A stretch of DNA of 64,000 nucleotides, from the NCBI GenBank assembly GCA_902805475.1, contig CADCSX010000003.1, positions 1,302,001-1,366,000 on the forward strand, given 5' to 3'. The translations under genes were made by a program, and so were the position numbers. Positions 44,119 through 56,184 of this stretch are shown here, one piece after another; position 1 is the stretch's first letter, and the number at the start of each line of letters is the position of its first letter. The notes under the pieces are model-generated. The model made no database searches and had not been told where the DNA came from. It saw nothing but the letters and a program-made list of their open reading frames with translations. Source of the DNA: Entonaema liquescens. Taxonomy: Eukaryota; Ascomycota; Sordariomycetes; Xylariales; Xylariaceae.

Positions 44119-45441
44119 ATGCTGGCTTCACTCTTCCTAACTTTCACCTCGCTCACCGCGGTGCAGGCCGCACTCAAGTATAAGGGCGTCGACTGGTCTT
44201 CGGTTATAGTCGAGGAGAAAGCTGGGATATCTTATACCACTACGAGCGGAAGTACCCAACCCCTTGAAAGGATCTTGAAGGAATCCGGGGTCAATACCGT
44301 ACGGCAGAGAGTCTGGGTCAACCCGCGAGATGGCAATTATAACTTAGACTATAATTTAAAACTGGCACAACGTGCGAAATCTGCTGGGTTGGATGTTTAT
44401 GTGGATTTTCATTACAGTGATACGTAAGTCAGGCGAAACAATCATTTGGGTAAACCCTTGAGCAGGATCGAGTTTTCCTAGTATATACACTCCAAACCGG
44501 GTATCAAGACCTCAAATTATTGACCTCGTCTCTATCGCAGATGGGCAGATCCAGGGCATCAAGCAATCCCTTCGGGATGGCCCACGAATATTGACGATCT
44601 TTCTTGGAAACTGTATAACTACACACTAGATGCGTCGAACCAATTTGCTGCTGCAGGTATTTCACCTACCATAATCTCGATCGGTAATGAGATCAGATCA
44701 GGCCTCCTACTACCAACGGGTTCTACAAGTAACTTCTACAATATTGCTCAGCTATTACATTCGGCAGCGTGGGGAGTCAAGGACAGCAAGCTATCCCCCA
44801 AGCCTCGGATCATGATTCATCTTGACAATGGATGGGATTGGAACACTCAGAAATACTGGTACGAATCTGCCTTAAAAGCAGGGCCATTGGAGGCCTCGGA
44901 CTTCGACATGATGGGCGTCTCTTATTATCCGTTCTAGTAAGTACACCAGCAACACGCGGAACTAGCAGAGTAATGATTCCTAACCAACCGAATAGCAACT
45001 CAGGTGCAACACTATCGAACCTTAAGACGAGTCTCACCAATATGGCAAATGCGTGGGGTAAGGAGATTGTCGTGGCTGAGGTTAACTGGCCTACCTCTTG
45101 CAAGTCCCCAGCCTACCAATTCCCGAGTGACCTTAAGAGCATACCCTTTTCAGCAGAAGGCCAGACTACCTTTATGAAGAAGGTCGCAGAGGTGGTGGCC
45201 GGAGTCAAGAACGGCAATGGTATCTTTTATTGGGAACCAGCCTGGATGAATAATGCGGGACTCGGATCTTCGTGCGAATCTAACACAATGTTCTCGGTAC
45301 GTTTTATTAAGCCTTACCACTGACAATATTATTTCTTGCCCTCATTGTACCCTTCATCATTCCACGGTCCTGATTCTAACACTCTACGTATAGTGGCCAG
45401 GGAAAGAGTTGAGCAGCTTGGACGTCTTTCTGTCAATCTAG
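44119..45441 (+). CDS. Secreted endo-beta-1,4-galactanase, GH53
   Basis: Hydrolyses beta-1,4-galactan side chains of pectin (type I arabinogalactan). Exons 44119-44423, 44541-44936, 44996-45296 and 45394-45441 give 349 aa. A signal peptide (residues 1-17, ending VQA) precedes the GH53 barrel. VNTVRQRVWVNPRDGNY, DVYVDFHYSDTWADPGHQ and HLDNGWDW are family hallmarks. Glu152 (ISIGNEIRSG) is the expected acid/base and Glu262 (VVAEVNWPT) the nucleophile. The last intron is placed so that the protein ends WPGKELSSLDVFLSI; the final exon is short and its exact acceptor is the least certain part. Length is normal for fungal enzymes without extra modules. It heads a run of plus-strand genes for wall breakdown and sugar uptake. 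Confidence 0.94.
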
Positions 45442-45779
45442 AAGAAAAGAAAAAATTCTGTTGCCAAGGAATGGGCAACGGTAGCGCCCCCGTGGGCAAT
45501 TCTCGACTATGGGTGAAACGGAAACGTATCGCCTCAGTCATTGTTAATGATACACGTGCTTCTTTATTCTACACGTGCCTTTATGGAGTGATTTCATATT
45601 TTGTTAAGGTAAACACAAAGCTCAAGAGGTCGTAGGATGCTAGTGAGATTCGCCCATGAACCTGAGGACAATGAGATTTGTTCAAAAGGGATTTGCCTCT
45701 TATCGAGCCTTAGTCGTATCCCCATTCTTGTAGATATTCTAATTTTCGGACTGCCTCGTTCCTAAATACTTCGCTAGAT
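45442..45779. other. Short intergenic region, possible missing signal-peptide exon
   Basis: 338 bp. The following gene encodes an ectodomain with a membrane helix but no visible signal peptide at its first ATG, so an upstream exon may lie here. I could not identify one with a hydrophobic core. Confidence 0.35.
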
Positions 45780-47499
45780 ATGAGTGATGAGTCCAAGGAT
45801 GACTACCATCAACACAGGCGACTTGACATGCCGCTAATCAGCATCCCGACCGAGACGCTTAACACTTACGACGTACGGCCAGGAGGACAGCCAGCGTCGC
45901 TCACCGCTGTAAGCGTCCCGGGTACGACCGATTTCGTGTTGGGGGTCGACACTTGCGGTTTCACTACCGCCAGCACAGGTAAGTTTATCGCACCTCATCT
46001 GGCTATTTAACAAGAGAGTTGAGATTACTAACCTAGTTCATTAAAAAGTCACTTGTAAGTTTGGATATGAGTGTACCAACGTAGGGGGCTACCGTGGTTG
46101 TTGCTTGCCTGCAGCTGGTAATTGTGACTCTACGATCTATACGGACTGTATCGACTATCAGAAGATCTACAACACAGAAGAATGCGGGCCACAGACATTA
46201 TGTTGGTCAGTTCGAAGCAAGCAATCTTTCTCATCCATACCGACATGATACTGACTATTCCGATTCTAGCCCAAGCACACGTCCATCTTGCTTCACTTAT
46301 TGGTTCGATAACGACGATGATCCTCAGGAAACATTCAGACACATTGATTGCCAAGAATCACCGGGGTTTGGGATCTTGTACCCCTTTCCGCCGGAACTGA
46401 CCATGACGTCGGATACATCGACAACATCAACAGAGTCCTCCGAACCTTCTAGTTCAAGCCAAGTCGTGGAAGAGTCCAGGAACAACTCTTCGACATCCGC
46501 GGGCACTATAGCAGGTGCTGTAGTCGGCTCTGTAGCTTTCGTTATCGTATGTGTTATAATCGCTGCTCTAATATTCCGTCGGCGTCGATCTAAAAAGAAC
46601 ACTGCTACTAGACCACCAATCCCTGTGAAAAGTGCAGATAGTTCGATCGATGTGCCGACACCCGAAAAGGCACTCAAGCAGACAACAGCGGCAGCAGCAG
46701 TGAAACCAGCTCGAAGAAGCTTCTTACGGCCCCTCTCCATGATCCGCGAACACCCTCTTACCATCTCCAACCCCATCCCAATACCAACCGGCTCCTTAGC
46801 CCCAGGTATCAGGAGACATAAGTCAGCAGCAGCGCGCCAGAGCCCTCGGCCGAATTGGCCACTCGGCCCCCCCGGTAATCCCCTGGGTTCCCACCCGGTC
46901 GATATGAACCTGAAAAACGCCTAAGCGACAGCCGGCTCGGGAACCACAGCCTAGAAAGCGGAGCGATGCACACGGAACGGGGGCAGGATACGCTTCGCGT
47001 ACCCGTATTTCAATTCCCCCCTCCACCTCCTCCGCCAGGCACTAGACCCGTATCCCCTCTCCCGCCGCTCAAGCCGACACACGACTCCCGCGGCACGGGG
47101 ACCACGCCTACGAGCGCGACAGCCGCGGTGCAGAGTCCGCGGCTCGACCGCGTCCCCGTGTCGCCGATCATGAGCCGGGTTCTCGACGGGATTGGGCCGG
47201 GGAGTGCCGCAGACAAGGGTTCGCCTTTAGCTCTAACTTCAACTTCAGCTTCAAGACCCAGACCTACTAGTGCCGCGGGCCCGGAGCCCGTATCGCCGAT
47301 CGAAAGAGAAGAGACAGAGGACTTGTCGCGGTTCAGCTACATCTCGGCATTTAGTAGTGCGGGTGGAGGGGTTAGTCCAGTGCGCGATGAGCTGGTTTCG
47401 CCGATAGGTGGGGATGAGGTGGGGAGTGAGACGGAAGATCCGGAGAGTCCGGTGACGGTTAGTCCGCTGGAGAGTCGGCGGGGGAGTGTGGATTCTTAG
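45780..47499 (+). CDS. Cys-rich single-pass membrane protein with Pro/VSP-rich cytosolic tail; one apparent frame break
   Basis: Exons about 45780-45978, 46049-46205 and 46270-47499. The ectodomain has about 14 cysteines (VDTCGF, VTCKFGYECTNV, GYRGCCLPAAGNCDS, YTDCIDY, EECGPQTLCCPS, SCFTYWF, HIDCQE), a pattern shared by a family of fungal surface proteins. A Ser/Thr linker and one helix (TIAGAVVGSVAFVIVCVIIAALIF) follow, then a basic stop-transfer (RRRRSKK). The tail is Pro-rich and repeats VSP[ILV] six times (RPVSPL, VPVSPI, EPVSPI, GVSPV, ELVSPI, VTVSPL), resembling MAP-kinase target sites. The frame ending at 46924 must shift to the frame open to 47499. One missing C in CCCC at 46880-46883 would connect them smoothly; an intron from 46875 to about 46953 is the alternative. 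The start is uncertain since no signal peptide is present. The shape recalls wall-stress sensors; function is inferred only. Confidence 0.72.
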
Positions 47500-48479
47500 A
47501 AGGGGTGTGTGATGTTAATTTGGTGCTGCCGTATATTCTGCTGTAGCATATAGTCTTTTTACTTATATGTAACTACCTGTGTCTGTAACTGGTACTCAAC
47601 TGGTTTTCGTCAGGCGGTATTGATGTAGTGTATCCCGAAATACAGTCCATAGCTACGTGTCATTCATATATAATTCTATCTTGCTGGGTTTTGCGGGTAG
47701 TCGCTGTAGAACATCGGGTTGTTGAAGCGCGTGCTATTACGGCTGTATAGGTGCACAACATCGATTTCGACCTGGGGTACGGCGTGATCTGGTGTGTATA
47801 CCCGACTTTCAGGAAGATTATGCCGTGCCATTTCCGTCAGCGTGTAGAAGAAAAGAGAGAATATTATTCAAAATAGCGTGTAGCTTTGTGAGGTAGTTAG
47901 GTTAAGATGTGTTGCTAGTTTGGCGCCTTCTTATTAGGCGTAGTACTAAAAGATTTGAAGTCATCGTATGACGTTCGTAAAAAAAGGGGAAACCGGTGAC
48001 GAAGCTATTGGGCTATGCTAAATCCCCGGTGACGTCTAGCTCACTAACTAACGGTAGTCAATCAATTGCTACATCGGGAACTGTTCACGATGTCGCCCAA
48101 TTAGAAGTTTTCAATCGCCTCTACCGGCGCACTCTAGCACGTCTAGGCACCTCTTGGCCTTTTAAATACGAGCCTCACCCGTCGTCATCCCCGATTTGAT
48201 TGCGAATGAGGGCATTTCATTTTTTTGTGTCCAACTTGGAATACTCGGAGTATTACTGTACCTATGAAGATCATCGGAAGTTTACGTATAGTTATTGCTT
48301 GTGTAAATAGAATGCGGATTATGTTATACATATTAGCATTGTAAATAAATAACCAATGGCCCCTTTTTCTATGGCATCTAAGAATCCTATCGTATTCTTA
48401 AAATCTAAGTTACTTAATATAATATCATACTTAGATTCAAGTAAAATAATTATCGTGAGAGAAGCGAAGGTAGGACAAG
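47500..48479. other. Intergenic region, GH17 promoter
   Basis: About 980 bp. No coding frame with recognisable features; AT-rich near the GH17 start. Confidence 0.5.
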
Positions 48480-49630
48480 ATGCAGCTCCGACAGCGTTTC
48501 GTCTCTCTTGGTTTCGCTGCCACTGCGGCCGCACAAGTCTACCAGGGCTTCAACTACGGAGCAACTAATAACGACGGGTCATGTCGGGGATACGACGACT
48601 TCAGGGGTTACTTTGAGCGTGCTAAAGGGTTGCCCGGCACGGACGGCAAGTTCACCGCGGCACGGCTTTACACCTCGATCCAATGCGGGACGGCGGCGGA
48701 TCCCATCTCGGCATTTAAAGCCGCTATTGACACCGACACGCATATACTGGCCGGCCTGTGGGCTAGCGCCGGTCGCGATGTCTATGAGAATGAACTCAAC
48801 GCCCTTATTGCCGCTGCTAATCAGCTAGGTACCGCCTTTACCGACCGCATCGTCGGCATTAGCGTCGGCTCCGAGGACTTATATCGGAGCAGTCCTGATG
48901 GCCAAGCCAATAACGCGGGTGTCGGCGCCACGGGCGTTGAAATCGAGGGTTATATCGGTTGGATGCGAGACTGGCTGCGCGGGACCCCATTAGAAGGCAA
49001 GCCGATTGGTCACGTCGATACCTGGTTAGCTTCCCCTTTTCCTCAAGTTTAGGATATACGTTCTATCCTGCAAGGTTCCGCTCGACAAGCGATAGGTAGC
49101 TGTTGCTAATTCACAACGCAAAAATATAGGACGGCTTGGGTTCTTCCTGAGAATGCTGGAGTGATTTCTGCCGTCGACTTCCTGGGACATAACTCATTCC
49201 CCTATTTCGAAACCACCAAGCCGAACGCCATCGGGCAGGCTGCGGATAACTTTTGGTCTGCTGTCCAGCAGACAGAGGGTGTCGCAGGAGGAAAACCCGT
49301 CTTCATTACAGAGACAGGCTGGCCTAGCGGTAAGTCTCACTCCTTTCTATCCTATGATAATTATGAGACAAGGCAAAAAGTCTTCCCTTCTTAGCCAGTA
49401 AGCCCGCATGTACTGATTCGCTGGCCATTATAGTGGGCCCTCAACAACGAGACGCTGTCGCTTCGGTTGAGAACGCGAGGACCTATTATTCGCAGGTTGG
49501 CTGTGCACTTTTCGGGCAACGCACTGCCTTTTGGTACACATTAGTGGACGCCAACACCGCACAAACCGATATCTCATTTTCTCTCACCCCTATTGACGAC
49601 GCAACGCCTAAGTTTGACTTAACCTGTTAA
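48480..49630 (+). CDS. Secreted beta-1,3-glucanase / glucanosyltransferase, GH17 (Bgl2-like)
   Basis: Exons 48480-49024, 49130-49329 and 49434-49630 give 313 aa. A signal peptide (about residues 1-18) precedes the mature start VYQGFNYGATN, typical of Bgl2/Scw-type GH17 proteins. Glu132 (GISVGSEDLYR) is the expected acid/base and Glu243 (VFITETGWPS) the nucleophile; both motifs are intact, and the second intron falls right after GWPS. The barrel ends with the usual FWYTLVDANT and a Cys near the C-terminus. There is no Ser/Thr stalk or GPI signal, so it should be secreted or held in the wall by non-covalent contacts. Role: remodelling of the fungus's own beta-1,3-glucan. The first intron donor is GTTAGC, weaker than usual. 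Confidence 0.93.
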
Positions 49631-50090
49631 GATTAACGAATAACTACGTCTAGGCGATATTGGTAAAGAACATGGTTAGTTTTCGTGGATCGAACGTTGC
49701 GCTAGAGAAATTAGGGGAAATATCCTTTTTAAATAGCTTTCGCGTGAGCGGATAGAACACCGGTGTATCTACCTTGTATCACTCCTACCCAGAACCTCTT
49801 ATCATAAAAGTCTTTGAAAATGCTATGGTCCCGGGGCCGACCAAGAAGTAGTAGGAAGAAACTCGTTGTTGATAAGTTGCACATCCTACCCGAGAATTTA
49901 TTATTTAAGGGAGAAGGTATGAAGGTCTCCGGACCATCGTGGCTGTGTGTATAAGTGGTAGGCACCCAAACACAGCCACTCTGGCCTGGCAAGGCTACAA
50001 CTCGGCGAAGTTCGATATATGATAGCACATATCTTATGTGTCGAATGCTTCCCAGTTAGTAAGTTAAACTCCAGGATACCATTTTCCAAT
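49631..50090. other. Intergenic region between GH17 and HET genes
   Basis: 460 bp; no coding or repeat features seen. Confidence 0.5.
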
Positions 50091-52233
50091 ATGGAGGGCC
50101 AGTCTAGCAATAGCAACTCCTCTTCCGAAGTTAGTATGTACTAAAGCTCAATACCATCGCTCGACTTGCAAAGATTCCCTACCTTGGCACAAGCGCTTCG
50201 CTGATACATCTGAGATAGCAGGCAAACCACGCCCAGACTTAGGGCAGAGTAGGGGTTTGTGTATGAAATGTGCTTCATTGGACATGGTCGCACTCATCAC
50301 GAAAATGATTAATACTCATACCATTATCCACGTCTGTTTGCTAGAAAGACTTTCATTTGAAAGTACTTCTTGCGCAATGTGTGACATCCTCTATAGGATG
50401 CGCCAATCAATGCCCCTTAATAGTGTACTCGGGCATGATCATGACTTGCTTATGTACCCTGGTAGTCAGGAAATGGCCTCTCCGGACGGGCATCACCCGC
50501 GAAACGGAGCCAAAATAGTCTTTAGACTCAGACCAAGAATGGAAATTGAGCAGATAACGATTCAGGATACTCTTGATGATCAGATACAAGAACTTGACCA
50601 GGATCGCCAAACCTCTGATCCATTACCTCTCGAAGTCAATTGGGATCCAAAAGGCACATTGCTGAGGTTAGCAGTACTTTCCGAGTTCGTCGATTATGGG
50701 CAGATTGAGCGATACCTGTTGAAATGTTGCTTTTCACCCAGCCACTTGGGTCATTGCAAGCCACCAGAACGCACAGTGGACTGGCCAAGTAAACTGATTG
50801 ATTGTCAGATGATGACAGTTGTGAAAGCCCAACCATCGTACCGCTATATTGCTCTCAGTTATGTTTGGGGCCAACTGGAGCACGATGCAACCAGGGACCT
50901 TTGCGACTCCCCAGCCACTATTCGAGACGCAATCGAAGTCACAAAGAGGCTTGGACAACGATATCTATGGGTAGACAGATATTGTATCGACCAGAGTCAC
51001 TCGGCTGAGAAGCAAGCCGAGATCCAACATATGGGTCGTATCTACAATGGAGCTGCTCTAACAATTATAGCAGCCGTTGGGTCAGACCCTAACTACGGCT
51101 TGCCAGGAGTTTCTAAAGCCCGAAGGATCATTGTGCCCAAACCGGCCACTTCGAACTGGACAATTGCCGGTGTTCCTGATAACCCTCGTCGACTGATTAA
51201 CAAGAGTGTCTGGGTGAGTAGGGGCTGGACTTACCAGGAAGTGTTACTATCTAGGCGTCGTCTATACTTTACTGACCAAGGAGTATATTTTGAGTGTCGA
51301 AAATACAACAATGAGGAATCACGAGTCGACCCCAAGGGAGAAGAGCTCAATTATAATTTATTCAGTCTGAATCCAGTGCAAGATGATCCCTTTGAATTGC
51401 ATCAATGCATATCAAATTATTCGAGGAGAAAGATGAAATTCGACGGCGATTATCTTAACGGAATTTTGGGTATCTTTGGATACTTGGCCGAGCAAGAGTA
51501 CCCCGCGTTCCACCTGTCCGGAGTCCCAATTCTACTCCAGAATTACAGCATACATGGACATGGACATATCCGAAAGACTTATACCGATCTCTTGATGAAT
51601 GGATTGGCCTGGGAAGTCAAAGATGGGAAGCGGCGCCAGAACGAAAACTTCCCTAGCTGGTCTTGGGTTGGTTGGACGGGTTCCGTTAATTGGGCCTCCG
51701 AATTAACTCTCTTGTCCCTAGCTTCGAGAAACGAAGTTTGGGTCGAACATGATAGGAAGCTTTGGCCATTAGAAGATTTGTGTAGACAACCACAATATTT
51801 AATCAGGGAATTTTGCCTCGCCCGAGTCCTTCACGTCGAGGCCAGGACCTTCGAAGTCACCTTAACTAGCCTTTGCAGGGCGAATAGTTATTCCTTCAGT
51901 ACCGGACGTTATACTCCTGTTACTAGGCGGTTCGTTACTTGGATTTCTCAGGGCGGTCAAGTCAAGTATGCACGCGCCGGGATGTTCGAAGACCTCAATG
52001 GAGATACTGCTCAAGAAGTTACTTTCGAAGCTGAGAGGTTCAAGGCTCTTGTATTAGGCATGCATGAGAATGGAAACAGCGGTACTTGGGTGTGTAAGTT
52101 ATTGCGAAAGCGTCTGGATGGGCATGAAGTAGTTGGGCAGATGTCATTTGAATTTAGTCGTTCAGATGAGGAGTCGGGATTCCAAGCGCAGTCACTACCC
52201 TGTACAATTAAAGAAAGAGTTCGGTTGGTGTAA
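50091..52233 (+). CDS. HET-domain (heterokaryon incompatibility type) protein
   Basis: The main exon is open to 52233. From its first internal ATG at 50263 it encodes 656 aa. A better fit joins a small exon 50091-50133 (starting MEGQSSNSNSSSEV) by GTATGT...TTAG (intron 50134-50242), giving 677 aa and keeping an N-terminal GLCMKCASLD element like the CxxC start of other HET proteins. The HET domain spans roughly residues 210-370: YRYIALSYVWG, then QRYLWVDRYCIDQ, a histidine-methionine element (IQHMGRIYNGAALTIIAA) and SVWVSRGWTYQEVLLSRRRLYFTDQGVYFEC. These are the three conserved blocks. HET proteins trigger growth arrest or cell death on recognising non-self, but most of the many genomic copies have no known partner. 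The C-terminal half has no recognised repeat or NACHT domain. Confidence 0.9.
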
Positions 52234-52514
52234 ATAGGGGATCGCATTCAGGGGTTCGAGTTCAGGGGCTCTATCATAGCTCATGTGACTGGCGTAGCCT
52301 GTGGAACTAAGGCAGACAATCCCTGTTCATCCAAGACCATCTATCCCCCCACGTTCCCCCAACCCCAAGCCCCAGCCCCAGCTTCCTCCTCCTATCCTAG
52401 TTCTCCTGAGAACGTTATTGTTTTTATGAAGTTGAACCTTAACTCATTATTACTCTATAATAATTTATTAGTGGGAGAGTTTGAATACGGAGTAATAACC
52501 TCTGATGTCGAACA

Positions 52515-54351
52515 ATGATTCATCTGGTTAAACAAACGACGCCGATTCGACCTGCCAGCAACGCATTGTCGGGCCGGAAACGGCTGGCAGATCTCCGATA
52601 TGTGTACACGCTCACTGCCTTTGTGTCCCTCGGGGGCTTCCTCTTCGGTTGGGATCAGGGGGTTATGGCTATGATCATTGCCGATGAAAGATGGTTGAAA
52701 CTAATGCAACCTTCAAGCGATTGGAGTGTAGGCTTTGTTATTAGCATCTATAACATCGGTTGTGTTATTGGTGCCATGACAACTGGCTTCTTTGCAGATG
52801 TCTGTGGTCGCGAGAGGACCATATCCTTGGCGAGCACGGTCTTTATTGTCGGGGCGCTGCTCCAAGCCGTGTCTTACACCATCGCACAGATTGTATGCTT
52901 CAAACCCATATATCATATCGGACATGTTATTCTAAGCCATAAACTAACACTACGTGCTAGAGCATTGGGCGTTTTATTCTTGGACTGGGAGTTGGCGCAT
53001 ATTCTGCGGGTGTTCCGCTGTACATTTCGGAAATATCCCCTGCAAATCTCCGCGGGAGGATAGTCGGGATCGAATTAATGATTTTATGCTTCGGTGAAAT
53101 GGTCGTGTTCTGGATCGTTTACGCCTTCTACTTCCTCAATTCCGACGACTGGTGGCGAATCCCCTTAGCTATCCAAGTTATTCCCGCTATCATTCTTGCC
53201 ATTGGATGTTGGACGTGGGTGCCACCTAGCCCTCGTTGGCTTGTGGCTGAAGAAAGATACGAATGTGCTCTCGAAGTTCTCTCGAGGCTACATGGCTCAG
53301 AGGCGGCAGAACTCGAAATCAGTGAAATCCGGAGGACCGTTTCCGAAGAGCAAGTCACTACGCAGGCATCTTGGTCAGATATGTTCAAGGGGCCGGTTCT
53401 AAAAGTTACTCTGTTGGGAATTACCATCCAGATGTTCCAACAGACGACAGGTACTAACGGAATCTTTTACTATGCACCATCACTCTTCAAAAAGGGTGGG
53501 ATCACGGACCCTACCATGGCCAATCTAGCAACTGGGGGGATTGGCGTGGTGTTATTCTTGAGCTCATGGATACCCATTTTCTATTTTGACCGCTTTGGAC
53601 GTAAGACCTGGTTCCAATTCGGCTTAATAGGCATGGTCTCTGCCCTGATTGGAATTTGCGTTCTACAGCAGCATGCCGCAGACTACCCCCACAGTCCGGC
53701 AAATAATGCTATCGTCATATTTCCCTACATGTTCTTCACATTCTTTAATATGAGCTGGAGCTCCGGTTCGTGGACTTACGCAGCTGAAATTTTTCCGATC
53801 TCCCTACGTGTGAGCCACCATCTCACTTAATATAGACAAAGCTTCTTGGGCATTCCGCTAACCGACACGTCTAGGCTAAAGGAAACGCTATTTGTACAGC
53901 CTCACTTTGGATATCGAACTTTGTGGTAGCTCAGGTATCTCCCCCTATTGAGAGTGCCACAGGTTATGGTCTCTATATACTATTCGCGCTTATATGTGTT
54001 GTTGCGTTCTTCTTCGTTCGATATGCTCTTGGTAAGTAATCTAGCTAGATGGACCTAACACATCTTCTAATCGTCTATAGTTGAAACAAGAGGCCGATCA
54101 CTTGAAGAGATGGCGGAGCTCTTCGGCATCGACGGCAATAAAGAGGACCAAGACCTACAAGACTCTGTAAGACAAGGTAAAGTAGCCTGGGCCTACACTT
54201 TCCAGAATGATACATTTTTCCGCCAAGCACTCTATTTTCAGATACCTCGTAATTAAATGCTAACGAAGTCTTTACCACAGGATTACTTCAATCTAATTTA
54301 GGGGACGATGATGATACCTTGGTTGACGATGGCTCAGAAAATATAGAGTGA
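52515..54351 (+). CDS. MFS sugar transporter (hexose-type, 12 membrane segments)
   Basis: Proton-linked sugar uptake carrier of the plasma membrane. Exons 52515-52892, 52961-53809, 53875-54031, 54081-54176 and 54281-54351 give 516 aa. Signatures: GGFLFGWDQGVMAMI in helix 1, GFFADVCGRERT, GRFILGLGVGAYSAGVPLYISEISP (created by splicing intron 1), PPSPRWLV (the PESPR motif with E replaced by P), QMFQQTTGTNGIFYYAP in helix 7, FDRFGRK, and VETRGRSLEEM after helix 12. The cytosolic tail is short and acidic. Helix 7's QQTTGTNGIFYY is typical of hexose/pentose carriers, but the substrate cannot be fixed. It lies between the HET and AA9 genes on the same strand; a role in taking up sugars freed by the nearby hydrolases is inferred. 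Confidence 0.93.
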
Positions 54352-55409
54352 CGATAGTCATATACTATACACTTGGTTAATCATACTGCAATAGAAGCAT
54401 TCTATGCAACATAGGTATAGCGACCAAGTGACCATTTAAACGTTTTTAATCTTATTTAGGTTGTTCTATTGTTTTAGATATGGATTCTTGGTGGTAAAAG
54501 ATTATCTCTGTAGGTACCTCTCTCCCTGCCGACGTTAGGGTGAGTACGGAGTTTGAGATGTCTGCGCCTCAAGTAGATACACTTATAGATCAAATATTAT
54601 CATAGAACAATAAGTCTAATTTAATTGCTTTCTGAATTTAGCAGTAGGATTCTGTAGTCTTCGCTAATTTAAGTATGGCCGACTAGTGTTACTCGTCTCT
54701 CGCATCGCCAAATGCCGTTGTCAATTTGACAAGCACTGCCGAACTATGAATTACAAATCATCTACCAGAGCCTCGAGAGACAGCATATGCTTATATTGTA
54801 TTATCTCAATATGGTTATGGAGGTAAATGCCGCTCAATAAGGCTCTACTATTCCAAGAACTAGTAAAATTTACCAATGAACAAGTTGCGCCAAGCTAAAT
54901 ATACAAGCAAGAGTATATCTAAGAAGTTGCCGTCCAATGAAAGTAAGTCAGAAGATTTGGAAAAGCTGGCTGAAATTTGCGGCTTAGGCTACGAGGTCCA
55001 GCCTTATTGGATGGATATTAGTTGTAGTTGATGAATATCTATGGATAACTATACCAAGGCGGTTAATATGCCCTGTATCTTGCAGGTCCCCAGATCTTGG
55101 CGACACGGAGAAGGCAACTTTCATCTACGGTAAGATGTCTAATAGGTGCATCTAGCAAGGACCTCCGTCCGTTTCCCTAACCGAGCAAAGCCTCAATCAA
55201 AGCCTAGAGCAAGCGCGATAACCGAAATACAACGCTGTTCTAATATAGGTAACCGCAGCATGTGGTAGGAGGCCATGGAAGACCAAGGAGTACTACATTT
55301 CCCAGGTCCTAGACTGTTATAAATATACTAGACGCATCGCCTAGGACCAGCTGTGCAACGCGAAGACTACAACTGATCCAACTTCCTGTACCCGTCTATA
55401 AGCCTCAAG
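54352..55409. other. AA9 promoter region
   Basis: About 1.06 kb. A TATA-like TATAAATA occurs at about 55318-55325, some 85 bp before the AA9 ATG. No coding signal. Confidence 0.5.
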
Positions 55410-56184
55410 ATGAAGTCAGCTACATTGACAGCCTTACTGGCTGCTACTCTGGCGGAAGGCCATTACATATTCTCTCAACTTATCGTGAATGGCAAGGCTG
55501 TCGGTCAAGACTACACTTACATCCGCAAGAACAGCAACACCTACATGCCGTCTTTCCCCAATGAGGTTATCAATTCCCCCGACCTAAGGTGCAACAAGGG
55601 CGCCAAGCCCGGCAACACCCAGACCTACTCCGTCAACGCCGGCGACAAGATCGGATTCAAGCTCGCGTACAACGAGTTCATCGAGCACCCCGGCCCGGGG
55701 TTCGTCTACATGTCCAAGGCTCCGGAGTCCGGCGTCGCTTCGTACGACGGCTCGGGTGACTGGTTCAAGGTGTACGAGATTGGTCTCTGCAACCCCAGCA
55801 GCCCGGGCAACGACGGCTCCTGGTGCACCTGGCAGAAGGACCGCATCGAGTTCACGATCCCCAAGGAGATCCCCGCCGGCGAGTACCTCGTTCGCGTCGA
55901 GCACATCGGCCTCCACGAGGCGTTCAAGGACCGCGCCCAGTTCTACATGGAATGCGCCCAGCTCAAGATTGCCAGTGACGGAACCGGAACCCCTGGCCCC
56001 TTAGCCAAGATGTAAGCTTGAACTGGAAGTTCCCACGTAAGAAGGAATAAAAACTGCTAACGCTTTCTGCTTGTTTAGTCCCGGCATCTACACTGCTAGT
56101 GATCCCGGTATCAAATTCGACAAGTGGAACAACCCCAAGGCCAACTCATATGTCATGCCTGGCCCTGCTCTATGGCAGCCGTAG
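55410..56184 (+). CDS. AA9 lytic polysaccharide monooxygenase
   Basis: Secreted copper enzyme that oxidatively cleaves cellulose or related beta-glucans. Exons 55410-56011 and 56079-56184 give 235 aa. Signal peptide residues 1-17 end in AEG, so the mature protein begins with His18 (HYIFSQL), the copper-brace residue. His93 (EFIEHPGPG) is the second ligand and Tyr179 (RAQFYMECAQL) the axial position, with His165 and Gln177 as the usual second-sphere residues. There is no CBM1 module. From about 55500 to 55990 nearly all third codon positions are C or G, far more biased than in neighbouring genes, as in strongly expressed secreted enzymes. C1/C4 preference cannot be read reliably. Confidence 0.95.
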
